The notes beneath the pieces are model-generated. The model was not told the DNA's origin and did no database searches. It saw only the letters and a list, made by a program, of their open reading frames with translations. The position numbers and the translations under genes are program-made. Of a stretch of 64,000 nucleotides of DNA, positions 33,337-41,306 are shown in pieces. Within the stretch, counting starts at the first letter, position 1. The number at the start of each line of letters is the position of its first letter. Origin of the DNA: Brachybacterium endophyticum (lineage in GTDB: Bacteria > Actinomycetota > Actinomycetes > Actinomycetales > Dermabacteraceae); NCBI RefSeq assembly GCF_003130585.1, contig NZ_QFKX01000001.1, positions 186,001 through 250,000 on the forward strand. The letters are read 5' to 3'.

Positions 33337-34146
33337 CTACGGCATCACCACATGCGCCTGCACCGGCAGGTGATCACTCGGGAACACGCCGCCCGGCCGC
33401 AGGTCGCAGATCCGCGCGTCCAGCACGCGCACACCCTGGCTGAGCAGGATCCAGTCGATCCGGAAGTCCGACTCCTCGACCTCGCCGAAGCAGGGGAAGG
33501 TCGACAGGTGCGGGCTCAGTCGCTGCTCGGCCGCATGCCACGAGTCCTGCAGCCCGCCCCGTTCCACGAGAGTCTCGTAGGCGGGGGAGTCACCGGCCAC
33601 GGAGTTGAAGTCGCCGGTGGTGATCGTCGGCAGACCCCACAGGTCGAACTGGCGCAGCCGGTCGGCGATCAGCTGCGCGCCCTTGGTCTGCGCCTGGGTG
33701 ATCACGTGGTCGAGGTGGGTGTTCAGGTGCACGAGCTGTCGGCCCGTCACGCTGTCGCGCAGGCGCACCCAGGTGGCTCCTCGGGGGTTGTTGTTCCCCC
33801 AGCTCAGCGACGCGATCGTGCGCGGGGTGTCCGAGAGCCAGAACTGATCCCAGGCGATCAGGTCGAAACGCTCGGCATCGAAGAAGATCGGGTTGATCAG
33901 CCCCTGGCTGCCGCCCTTCACCCCCATGGTGCCGACGGCGCGGTAGGAGGGGCCGAGGCCGGACTCGATGGGACCGAAGGTGTGGGTCTGCATCTCCTGC
34001 AGCCCCAGCAGATGCGGGCGCTCGGAGGCCATCAGGGCCTCGATCGCGGGCGCGCGGCCCGCCCAGTGCTCCGGCTCGCCGGGCGAGGTCGAGTCGGTCT
34101 GGAAGAGCGCGTTGAAGCTCATCACGTGGAGGGCGTCATCAGCCAT
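33337..34146 (-). CDS. Endonuclease/exonuclease/phosphatase (EEP) family protein
   Basis: A 269-residue metal-dependent hydrolase of the DNase I-like fold. LHVMSFNALFQ, LLGLQEMQ (catalytic Glu), LNTHLDHV, TTGDFNSV and PSDHLPVQAHV are the five family motifs, so the active site is complete. No signal peptide. Start ATG at 34146 with GGAAGGACC. Many bacterial members of this type act on phosphodiesters or sugar phosphates; the substrate cannot be read from the sequence. Convergent with lacI. Confidence 0.88.
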   Translation of the reverse strand: MADDALHVMSFNALFQTDSTSPGEPEHWAGRAPAIEALMASERPHLLGLQEMQTHTFGPIESGLGPSYRAVGTMGVKGGSQGLINPIFFDAERFDLIAWDQFWLSDTPRTIASLSWGNNNPRGATWVRLRDSVTGRQLVHLNTHLDHVITQAQTKGAQLIADRLRQFDLWGLPTITTGDFNSVAGDSPAYETLVERGGLQDSWHAAEQRLSPHLSTFPCFGEVEESDFRIDWILLSQGVRVLDARICDLRPGGVFPSDHLPVQAHVVMP

Positions 34147-34270
34147 GTCGGGGTCCTTCCGGTGGTCCTGCCGAGGTTTGTCTCCGCGGGTGGGTGGGGT
34201 CGTCGGTGCCGCGGGGGCGTCGTCGGTCGTGCGGGACTGCTGGGTCGTTGCCGTGGGGTAGCCGTTCGTC

Positions 34271-34331
34271 CGATGGCTCCTGGTGAGGTCTCAAGGCCCC
34301 AGGAGGCTCGAGACCTCACCAGGAGCCATCG
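34271..34331. repeat. 61-bp hairpin element, copy 2
   Basis: Arms 34271-34292 and 34310-34331 are perfectly complementary over 22 bp with a 17-nt loop, the same geometry as the copy at 19869. As there, it lies between two minus-strand genes, 22 nt after the stop of the upstream one (ATP-grasp). Confidence 0.9.
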
Positions 34332-34353
34332 AACGTGCGCCGTCCATCGCCGA

Positions 34354-35262
34354 TCAGCCCTGCTGCGGCAGCCGGGCGATGATCGCCTCGGCGAAGCGGT
34401 CGACCACCTCGGGCACCAGGTGCAGGTTGAACGTCGGCTCGAACAGCTCGGCCTCGAGCAGCACGAGTCCGTGCTCGGCGGAGTCCACCGTATCGATCCT
34501 CGCGTACAGCGGCATCTGCTGCCCGGTGGCGCGGGTGACGGCGGCTAGCGCACGCTCGGCGAACGCTCTCTCGGCCTCGCTCGTCTCCACCACCACCGGG
34601 TTCTCCTGGTAGACGCCGCCGATGAGCCCGCCGCCGCGGGCGAGCAGGGCGCCCTTGGCGATCGCGTGGGTGAAGTGCCCGTCGAGGAGGTAGAGGGCCT
34701 TCTCCGCGCCGGCCGAGAGCTCGGGGATCTCCGGCTGCAGCATCACGACGCCGCCCTCGGCGAGGATCTCGCGTCCCAGGGAGAGCGCGGCAGGGGAGTC
34801 GGCCGAGAACAGGCCCGTCATCCGCGCCCCGGCGCCGACGGCCGGCTTGAGGACGACGTGGTCCTCGCCGTCCCCTCGGGCGAGATCGTCCAGCGCCCGG
34901 GTCAGAGATTCCTCGTCCTCGTGGTAGCTGGTGGGAACCCCCGCGACGCCCTCGGCCTCGAGGGCGGCGAGGTAGCGCTTGTCCATGTTCCAGCGCACCA
35001 GCGCCGGGTCGTTCAGCACCCGTGAGGCCGTGCCCGCGCGCTCGAGCCAGGCGTCGAAGGCGCGCGGCTCCAGGGTGTAGTCCCACGGGCTGCGCAGCAC
35101 CAGGAGGTCCCAGGCGGACCAGTCGAGGTCCTCGTGCCAGTCCAGCCGGGCGGAGCGGTGTCCGCGCGCTTCGAGCGCGGCCACCAGGGGCTTGGAGTCG
35201 TTGTCGTAGTCGAGCTCGCTGTAGAAGGAGTCGCTGGTGCCGATGATGCCGATGGAAGCCAC
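34354..35262 (-). CDS. ATP-grasp domain protein (RimK/glutathione synthetase-like)
   Basis: A 302-residue protein. The N-terminal pre-grasp part contains DLLVLRSPWDYTLEPRAFDAWLE, seen in a group of uncharacterised ATP-grasp ligases, and VLKPAVGAGARMTGLF is the ATP-binding lysine/glycine loop; LYARIDTVDSAEHGLVLLEAELFEPTFNLHL supplies the Mg-binding acidic residues. Start is GTG at 35262 with only a weak GGGA upstream, so it may be leaderless. Carboxylate-amine ligation is the expected chemistry; the substrate is unknown. Confidence 0.8.
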   Translation of the reverse strand: MASIGIIGTSDSFYSELDYDNDSKPLVAALEARGHRSARLDWHEDLDWSAWDLLVLRSPWDYTLEPRAFDAWLERAGTASRVLNDPALVRWNMDKRYLAALEAEGVAGVPTSYHEDEESLTRALDDLARGDGEDHVVLKPAVGAGARMTGLFSADSPAALSLGREILAEGGVVMLQPEIPELSAGAEKALYLLDGHFTHAIAKGALLARGGGLIGGVYQENPVVVETSEAERAFAERALAAVTRATGQQMPLYARIDTVDSAEHGLVLLEAELFEPTFNLHLVPEVVDRFAEAIIARLPQQG

Positions 35263-35355
35263 GGTCCCAGCGTAGGTGGGCCGCTGCTCGAGCGGCGGCG
35301 GTATCGCTCTTCGGACCAGGAGCTTCGCAGCCCCCGCGGGATGGTCTACGATGCG

Positions 35356-35369
35356 GGAAAGCGATTACC
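35356..35369. promoter_or_regulatory. LacI-type operator of the Gfo-DUF993-TIM operon
   Basis: GGAAAGCGATTACC fits a perfect GGnAAnCGnTTnCC palindrome with central CG, the classical LacI/GalR form, 106 bp before the operon start. The LacI gene at 38863-39900 is the likely partner. Confidence 0.6.
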
Positions 35370-35403
35370 GGCAGTCGGTGGCTTCGATGTCGATCTGCTC
35401 CCT

Positions 35404-35428
35404 GCTTCCTGCTTGACGCTTCCTGCTT
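35404..35428. repeat. Direct repeat of GCTTCCTGCTT
   Basis: Two perfect 11-mers at 35404 and 35418 (14-bp period) in the leader of the operon at 35475. Could be replication slippage or a regulator site. Confidence 0.6.
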
Positions 35429-35474
35429 CCGCGATCCCCGACCCGGCACCGGCGCCGGACCCCAGGAGACCTCC

Positions 35475-36638
35475 ATGACCGAGCGACGCATCGGCATCAT
35501 CGTCAACGGCGCGAGCGGCCGCATGGGCTACCGCCAGCACCTCGTGCGCTCCCTGCTGGCGATCCGCGACCAAGGCGGCGTCGAGCTCGCCGACGGCACC
35601 CGGCTGGTCCCCGACCTGCTGCTGGTGGGCCGCAACGAGGAGAAGCTGCGCACCATCGCCGAGCGTCACGGCCTCACGGAATGGACCACGGACCTCGATG
35701 CGGCCCTCGCCGCGCCGGGCTACGAGATCTACTTCGACGCCCTGGTGACGAACCTGCGGGTCGCGAACATCCGGAAGGCGATCGCCGCCGGCAAGGCGAT
35801 CTACACCGAGAAGCCCACGGCCGAGACCCTCGAGGACGCCCTCGCACTGGCCCGCGAGGCGAGGGATGCCGGGACCGTCAGCGGCGTCGTCCGCGACAAG
35901 CTGTACCTGCCGGGTCTGCTCAAGCTGCGGCGACTGGTCGACTCCGGCTTCTTCGGCCGCGTGCTCTCGGTGCGCGGCGAGTTCGGCTACTGGGTGTTCG
36001 AGGGCGACGGGCAGAGCGCGCAGCGTCCCTCCTGGAACTACCGCTCCGAGGACGGCGGCGGCATCGTCGCCGACATGTTCCCGCACTGGAACTACGTGAT
36101 CGAGAACCTCTTCGGCCGCATCCAGGACGTCTACGCCCAGACCGCCACCCACATCCCCGAACGCTGGGACGAGCAGCACCGCAGGTACACGGCCACGGCC
36201 GACGACGCCGCCTACGGCGTGCTCCGGCTCGAGGGCGGGGCGATCGTGCAGATGAACTCCAGCTGGGACACCCGTGTCCACCGCGACGAGCTCGTCGAGT
36301 TCCACGTCGACGGGACCCGGGGGAGCGCCGTCGTCGGCCTGTGGGGTGCGCGCATCCAGCCCCGCGAGGCGACCCCCAGGCCTGTCTGGAACCCCGACGT
36401 CCCCGACCCCCACGACTACCGCGCCGACTGGCAGGAGGTCCCCGACAACGCCGGCCCCGACGGCTTCGACAACGCCTTCAAGGCGCAGTGGGAGGACTTC
36501 CTGGCGCACTGGGCCGAAGGGCGCACCTACCCCTACGACCTGCTCGCCGGCGCCCGCGGTGTACGACTGGCCGAAGCGGCGCTGACCAGCGCCGCCGAGG
36601 GGCGCCGCATCACCCTCGAGCCGCTCACGGAGGCCTGA
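35475..36638 (+). CDS. Gfo/Idh/MocA family oxidoreductase
   Basis: A 387-residue oxidoreductase. RIGIIVNGASGRMGYRQHL is a dinucleotide fold of the longer type, AIYTEKPTAET carries EKP, and GGGIVADMFPHWNYVIENLFG occupies the catalytic segment with a His four residues from Asp. AGGAGACCTCC precedes the ATG at 35475. It is the first gene of an operon with the DUF993 protein and the TIM-barrel isomerase. Probably oxidises a sugar or sugar acid whose product is processed by those two enzymes. Confidence 0.87.
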   Translation: MTERRIGIIVNGASGRMGYRQHLVRSLLAIRDQGGVELADGTRLVPDLLLVGRNEEKLRTIAERHGLTEWTTDLDAALAAPGYEIYFDALVTNLRVANIRKAIAAGKAIYTEKPTAETLEDALALAREARDAGTVSGVVRDKLYLPGLLKLRRLVDSGFFGRVLSVRGEFGYWVFEGDGQSAQRPSWNYRSEDGGGIVADMFPHWNYVIENLFGRIQDVYAQTATHIPERWDEQHRRYTATADDAAYGVLRLEGGAIVQMNSSWDTRVHRDELVEFHVDGTRGSAVVGLWGARIQPREATPRPVWNPDVPDPHDYRADWQEVPDNAGPDGFDNAFKAQWEDFLAHWAEGRTYPYDLLAGARGVRLAEAALTSAAEGRRITLEPLTEA

Positions 36639-36643
36639 GACCG

Positions 36644-37915
36644 ATGCCCGAGACCACCTCCCGGCTCGCCCTGCTCGACCAGGACGGCCGGCTCACGGCG
36701 GCCGAGCTCCCCGCCGCCGCAGCGTTCACCCGCCCCACCTCCCCGCTGCGCTCGCGCGTGGTCTACGCGGCCTCCCACGTGGTCCCCCGCGCACACGCCG
36801 ACAACACGCCCGGCGCCGCGGCCGAGATCGACTGGGATGCCACCCTCGAGGTCCGCCGCACGATCTGGTCCTGGGGTCTCGGTGTCGCCGACGCCATGGA
36901 CACCGCCCAGCGCGGCATGGGCCTGGACGCCGCGGCCACCCGCGAGCTGATCGCCCGCAGCGCCGACGCCGCCCGCGAGGCCCTCGCCGATCCGGCCATC
37001 GCCGCCGTCTTTCCTCAGGATGCTGAGGTGAGCGATCTGGTGGTCGCGGGCGTCTCGACCGATCAGCGCCCCGAGCCGGACCTCTCTCTGGACGAGATCA
37101 TCACCGCCTATCGCGAGCAGCTCGCAGCGACCGAGGCGACCGGCGCCGGCGCCGTGCTCATGGCCAGTCGACATCTCGCCCGCACCGCCCAATCGGCAGA
37201 GGACTACGAGCGGGTCTACCGCGAGGTCCTCGAGGCGGCGAGCGCCCCGGTGGTGCTGCACTGGCTGGGCACCGCCTTCGACCCGCGGCTCGAGGGCTAC
37301 TTCGGCTCCGGCGACACCGCCGCCGCGTCCGACACGCTGCTGCGCATCATCGAGCAGGACCCCTCACGGATCCGCGGGGTCAAGATGAGCCTGCTGGATG
37401 CCGACGCCGAGATCGCCGTGCGCGAGAGACTGCCCGAGGGAGTCCTCCTGCTCACCGGCGACGACTTCCACTTCGCCCGCCTGATCCTCGGTGACGACGA
37501 TGCCGAGAGTCCCACCGGCGTGACCGGCGCCGACCGCTCCTTCTCGCACGCACTGCTCGGAGCCTTCGCGGCGACCGCCCCCGCCGCCTCCGCCGCGATC
37601 CAGGCGCTCGACGCGGGCGAGAGGGAGCGGGCCCGCGCGATCCTCGAGGACGCGGAGCGGCTCGCCCGCCAGGTCTTCGCCGCCCCGACCTACCACTACA
37701 AGGCCGGCATCGCGTTCCTGTCCTGGCTGAACGGCCACCAGCACGCCTTCCAGATGGTCGGCGGGCTGCACAGCGCCCGCAGCCTTCCCCACCTCTCGCG
37801 CATCATCGAGCTCGCTGCGGCCACCGGCAACCTCGAGGACCCGCCGCTCGCTGCCGAGCGCTGGCACGCGATGCTGCGCCTGAACGGCATCGACCCGAGG
37901 GAGGCTCTCGCATGA
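36644..37915 (+). CDS. DUF993 protein, dihydrodipicolinate-synthase-like aldolase fold
   Basis: A 423-residue protein of the DUF993 family. VVLHWLGTAFDP and IRGVKMSLLD resemble the DapA-type (beta/alpha)8 aldolases; K247 in GVKMS sits where DapA has its Schiff-base Lys (GIKDS). Start ATG at 36644 with GGAGG upstream, 5 nt after the oxidoreductase stop; its own stop overlaps the next start as ATGA. A keto-acid or keto-sugar aldolase role is likely but has not been shown, to my knowledge. Confidence 0.85.
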   Translation: MPETTSRLALLDQDGRLTAAELPAAAAFTRPTSPLRSRVVYAASHVVPRAHADNTPGAAAEIDWDATLEVRRTIWSWGLGVADAMDTAQRGMGLDAAATRELIARSADAAREALADPAIAAVFPQDAEVSDLVVAGVSTDQRPEPDLSLDEIITAYREQLAATEATGAGAVLMASRHLARTAQSAEDYERVYREVLEAASAPVVLHWLGTAFDPRLEGYFGSGDTAAASDTLLRIIEQDPSRIRGVKMSLLDADAEIAVRERLPEGVLLLTGDDFHFARLILGDDDAESPTGVTGADRSFSHALLGAFAATAPAASAAIQALDAGERERARAILEDAERLARQVFAAPTYHYKAGIAFLSWLNGHQHAFQMVGGLHSARSLPHLSRIIELAAATGNLEDPPLAAERWHAMLRLNGIDPREALA

Positions 37916-38856
37916 GCGCGGCCAGCACACCGAGCACACCGAGCACACCGAGCACACCGAGCGCACCGAGCGCGCCCACCGCGCCCAGCACACCCATCAC
38001 CTCGTCGTCGGCCGGACCGGCCACCGTCCCCCGCCTGTCGCTGAACCGGTGGAGCGTGCGCACCACCCCGGTCGACGAGGTCCTGGGCGCGTGCGCGCGT
38101 CACGGGATCGGCGGCATCGGCCTCTGGCGTCAGGACGTCGAGCAGCTCGGGCTCGAAGCCCTGCGCCGGCGGATCGACGAGGCGGGGCTCGCCGTCACCA
38201 GTCTGTGCCGAGGCGGCTTCTTCACCGCGGCCGACGAAACCGAGCGCCGCGCGGCCCTCGAGGACAACCGTCGCGCGATCGACGAGGCCGTCGGACTCGG
38301 CACCGACGTGCTGGTCCTGGTCGTCGGCGGACTCACCCATGAGGACAAGGACCTGGACGCTGCCCGCGCCCGCGTCACCGAGAACATCGCACGCCTCGCT
38401 CCCTCCGCCGAGCAAGCCGGGGTACGCCTGGCGATCGAACCCATGCACCCGATCTTCGCGGCCGACCGCGGCGTCGTCTCCACCCTCGACCAGGCGCTCG
38501 ACATCGCCGAGGAGATCGGCAGCCCCGCCGTCGGCGCGATCGTGGACACCTACCACGTGTGGTGGGACCCGAACCTGCCCGCGGCGATCGCCCGAGCGGG
38601 CGCGAGCGGTCGCCTGCTGGGGTACCAGGTGTGCGACTGGAACCTGCCGCTGGCCGCGCAGACCCTGCATTCGCGCGGATACATGGGCGACGGCTACATC
38701 GACTTCCCCGCGATCACCGCACGGGTGCGGGACGCCGGATGGGAGGGCCCGATCGAGGTCGAGATCTTCAACGAGGACGTCTGGGCGAGCCCGGTGGACG
38801 AGGCCGTGCGCACCATCCGCGAGCGGTTCGAGCAGCTGGTGCTGCCCAGCGCCTGA
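37912..38856 (+). CDS. Sugar phosphate isomerase/epimerase, xylose-isomerase-like TIM barrel
   Basis: A 314-residue AP-endonuclease-2-type barrel. LAIEPMHPIFAADR, AIVDTYHVWWDP, YQVCDWNLP and IEVEIFNEDVW provide the metal-binding Glu, Asp/His, Asp and Glu in order, as in sugar epimerases. The first 35 residues are a Ser-Thr-Pro/Ala repeat that cannot be part of the barrel, encoded by a tandem 9-bp repeat. A GTG or ATG after the repeat would give a normal-length enzyme, but none with a good site was noticed. Coupled to DUF993 by ATGA. Confidence 0.85.
   Translation: MSAASTPSTPSTPSTPSAPSAPTAPSTPITSSSAGPATVPRLSLNRWSVRTTPVDEVLGACARHGIGGIGLWRQDVEQLGLEALRRRIDEAGLAVTSLCRGGFFTAADETERRAALEDNRRAIDEAVGLGTDVLVLVVGGLTHEDKDLDAARARVTENIARLAPSAEQAGVRLAIEPMHPIFAADRGVVSTLDQALDIAEEIGSPAVGAIVDTYHVWWDPNLPAAIARAGASGRLLGYQVCDWNLPLAAQTLHSRGYMGDGYIDFPAITARVRDAGWEGPIEVEIFNEDVWASPVDEAVRTIRERFEQLVLPSA
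37924..37959 (+). repeat. 9-bp tandem repeat inside the isomerase N-terminus
   Basis: Four perfect AGCACACCG units followed by four degenerate ones (to about 37995), encoding Ser-Thr-Pro steps. In-frame copy changes would alter length without frameshift. Confidence 0.9.
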
Positions 38857-38862
38857 GCGGCC

Positions 38863-39900
38863 TCAGGACTCCCGCGCAGTGCTCTCGCGCAGCACGACCT
38901 CGCCGCGGGCGGCCCACGTGACATCGGAGTCCTCATCGGCATCCATCACCCACTCCACGGCCGTGGCCGCGAGCTCCTCGAGGGGCAGGGCGAGGGTGGT
39001 CAGGGTGGGGCTGGAGTCCTCGCCGTCGGGCACCCCGCCGAAGCCGGCGACGGCCACGTCCTCGGGCACGCGCAGGCCCTGTCGGCGCAGCTCGCCGATC
39101 GCACCGAGTGCCATCACGTCGACCGGGGCGAGCAGGCACAGTGGCCCGTCGGCGCCGTCCGCGGGCTGCTCGCGCAGGTGCGCGGCGATCGCGCGGCCCA
39201 GCGCGTACCCGCCCTCCCGGTCCAGGGACGCCTCGAGTGTCAGCTCCGGTTCGAGGTCACCCGCGGCGAGGGCGGCCAGGAAGGCGCCGGTGCGGTGCGC
39301 GGCCGACGGGACCGGCCCGTGGGCACCGACCACGACGAAACGGCGATGCCCCTCGACCATCAGCGCGGTCGCGAGCGCCCGGGCGCCCTCGTCGTCGCCG
39401 ACGTCGATGGTGCGGCCGACGCCCGGGGACTGCCCGATCCCCACGACCCGCCCACCGTTGCGATGGAACCCCTGCAGCAGGGCGCTCAGCCCCTCGTCGG
39501 AGGCCGCGCCGTAGGAGGAGGAGCCGACCAGCACCAGGGCGTCCACCCGCTGGGCGATCAGGGAACGGATCGCCCGTGCCTCGGTCTCGGCGTCGCGATC
39601 GGTCTGGGTGAGCAGGAGCTGGGCCCCCGAGGCGAACACGCGCTGCTGGATCGCCCGTGCGATCGTCGCGAAGTAGGGGTCGGCGATGTCGTGGACGACC
39701 AGGCCGATCAGTCCCGAGCGGGAGCGGGCGAGGGCCTGGGCCTGGGCGTTGGTGACGTAACCGAGCTTGGTGGCCGAGTGCTGCACCTTCTCGGCGACGT
39801 CCTTCCCGGGGACCCTCGCGGAGCCGTTGAGCACCCGGGACGCGGTGGCCAGGGAGACCCCGGCGTCGCGCGCGACGTCGGAGAGGCGGACGGCGGGCAT
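38863..39900 (-). CDS. LacI family transcriptional regulator
   Basis: A 345-residue repressor: HTH VRLSDVARDAGVSLATASRVLNGSARVPG at residues about 4-32, and a C-terminal ligand domain ending in VAVAGFGGVPDGEDSSPTLTTLALPLEELA. ATG at 39900 follows GCAGGAGG. Its stop is 6 nt from that of the isomerase gene, so it is convergent with the DUF993 operon and probably its regulator through the site at 35356. It is not divergent from any sugar gene of its own. Confidence 0.92.
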   Translation of the reverse strand: MPAVRLSDVARDAGVSLATASRVLNGSARVPGKDVAEKVQHSATKLGYVTNAQAQALARSRSGLIGLVVHDIADPYFATIARAIQQRVFASGAQLLLTQTDRDAETEARAIRSLIAQRVDALVLVGSSSYGAASDEGLSALLQGFHRNGGRVVGIGQSPGVGRTIDVGDDEGARALATALMVEGHRRFVVVGAHGPVPSAAHRTGAFLAALAAGDLEPELTLEASLDREGGYALGRAIAAHLREQPADGADGPLCLLAPVDVMALGAIGELRRQGLRVPEDVAVAGFGGVPDGEDSSPTLTTLALPLEELAATAVEWVMDADEDSDVTWAARGEVVLRESTARES

Positions 39901-39980
39901 GCGGCCTCCTGCGGGAACGGTGCGGACGCACCGGACCGGCGCGCTGGTGGGCAGGATACGTGGGCCGAGGGGGCGTGAGG

Positions 39981-41303
39981 TCAGGGTCCGAGCAGCCGGT
40001 CCACGTAGTCGTTGCGCAGCACGCGGCGCGGGTCGAGCTCCTCGCGCAGGGCCCGGAAGTCCTCGAGCCGTGGGTACTGCGCTCGCACGTCCTCGGGATC
40101 CGTGGTGAACACCTTGGCCCAGTGCGGGCGCGGGGCGAACGGGGCCAGGGCCTCCTCGATCTCGGGCAGGAGGGCCACCACGGCCTCCGGATCGCGGCGC
40201 CACGTGAAGTGCAGGCAGGCGCTCACGCGATCGTGGGCGGGGCTCAGCCAGAGATCGTCGGCCGCGAGGCTGCGCACCTCCGAGACGTGCAGCAGCGGGC
40301 GGATCCTCTCGCCGAGCGTGCACACCGCCGCGAGCGCCGACCCGGCCTGCTCGCGCGGCACGAAGTACTCCGACTGGATCTCCTCGCCGCTGCTCGGGGT
40401 GAACTCCATCCGGAAGTGCGGCAGGCGCTCGAAGGACGGTCCGGGCTCGCCGCTCTGATCCGTGCAGAAGGTGGGCGGCATCCCGGGCGCGGGGTGCACG
40501 GGGCCCGGCGCACGACGGGCGCCGTGCCAGGTCTCCGGCAGGGGATCGGTCGCAGGGGCGCTCACGGCCTGCTTCACCCACACCTGCGCCGCGGCACCGT
40601 CCCAGCGGTGGAACAGGCTCACGCTGTACGCGCTCGAGAGCACGGCGCCGATCCCGGCGTCGTCCATCCGGTCGGCCGGGAGGTCGAGATAGACCGCCTG
40701 GCGCACGGAGAACGCGGGGACCAGGTCCAGCTCGAGGGCGGTGACGATGCCGAGGGTGCCGAGCGAGAGCACCAGGCCGTCGAACACCGCCGGGTGCTCC
40801 TCCCGCGAGTACCGTCGCAGCTCGCCGTCGGCGGTGACCATCTCGAGGCCGCGCACGCTCGAGGCCAGCGAGCGCTGGGCGTCGCCCGAACCGTGGGTGC
40901 CGGTCGCGCTCGCCCCTCCCACCGAGATGTGGGGGAGGGAACCCATCGTCGGCAGCGCGAGTCCCGCCTCGTCGAGGGCGAGGGCGAGCTCCCCGTAGCG
41001 CACCTGCGCCCCCAGCCACACGCGGCGCCGGGCGGTGTCGATCTCGATCCGCGCCGGAATCCGCTCGAGGCTCACGAGGTCCGCGTCCGACGCGGCGACC
41101 TGCGAGAACGAATGGCGTGTGCCGAGCGCCCGGATCCGGTCGGAGCGGCCGACGAGGGCCTGCAGCGCGGCCACGCTCGTCGGACGGTGCAGGGGGCCGG
41201 GCCCCAGGTCGACGCTCCCGGACCAGCTGAGGCCGGGTGCGGCGTCCCGGGGCGGGGAGCCGCCGGTCGGCGCGGATCCCGCCGGCGATCCCGGGGTCGC
41301 CAT
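39981..41303 (-). CDS. FAD-linked alditol (xylitol) oxidase-like protein
   Basis: A 440-residue VAO-family flavoprotein. RALGTRHSFSQVA contains the His (about residue 64) that carries covalent FAD in alditol oxidase; GSLPHISVGGASATGTHGSG is the FAD-binding PP-loop region; FRMEFTPSSGEEIQSEYFVPR and HWAKVFTTDPEDVRAQYP are typical of AldO and aldonolactone oxidases. It would oxidise a terminal alcohol of a polyol and release hydrogen peroxide. It starts 3 nt after araA, so arabitol conversion to arabinose is a plausible role (inference). Residues 1-25 are an added Gly/Pro-rich leader. Confidence 0.85.
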   Translation of the reverse strand: MATPGSPAGSAPTGGSPPRDAAPGLSWSGSVDLGPGPLHRPTSVAALQALVGRSDRIRALGTRHSFSQVAASDADLVSLERIPARIEIDTARRRVWLGAQVRYGELALALDEAGLALPTMGSLPHISVGGASATGTHGSGDAQRSLASSVRGLEMVTADGELRRYSREEHPAVFDGLVLSLGTLGIVTALELDLVPAFSVRQAVYLDLPADRMDDAGIGAVLSSAYSVSLFHRWDGAAAQVWVKQAVSAPATDPLPETWHGARRAPGPVHPAPGMPPTFCTDQSGEPGPSFERLPHFRMEFTPSSGEEIQSEYFVPREQAGSALAAVCTLGERIRPLLHVSEVRSLAADDLWLSPAHDRVSACLHFTWRRDPEAVVALLPEIEEALAPFAPRPHWAKVFTTDPEDVRAQYPRLEDFRALREELDPRRVLRNDYVDRLLGP

Positions 41304-41306
41304 CGC

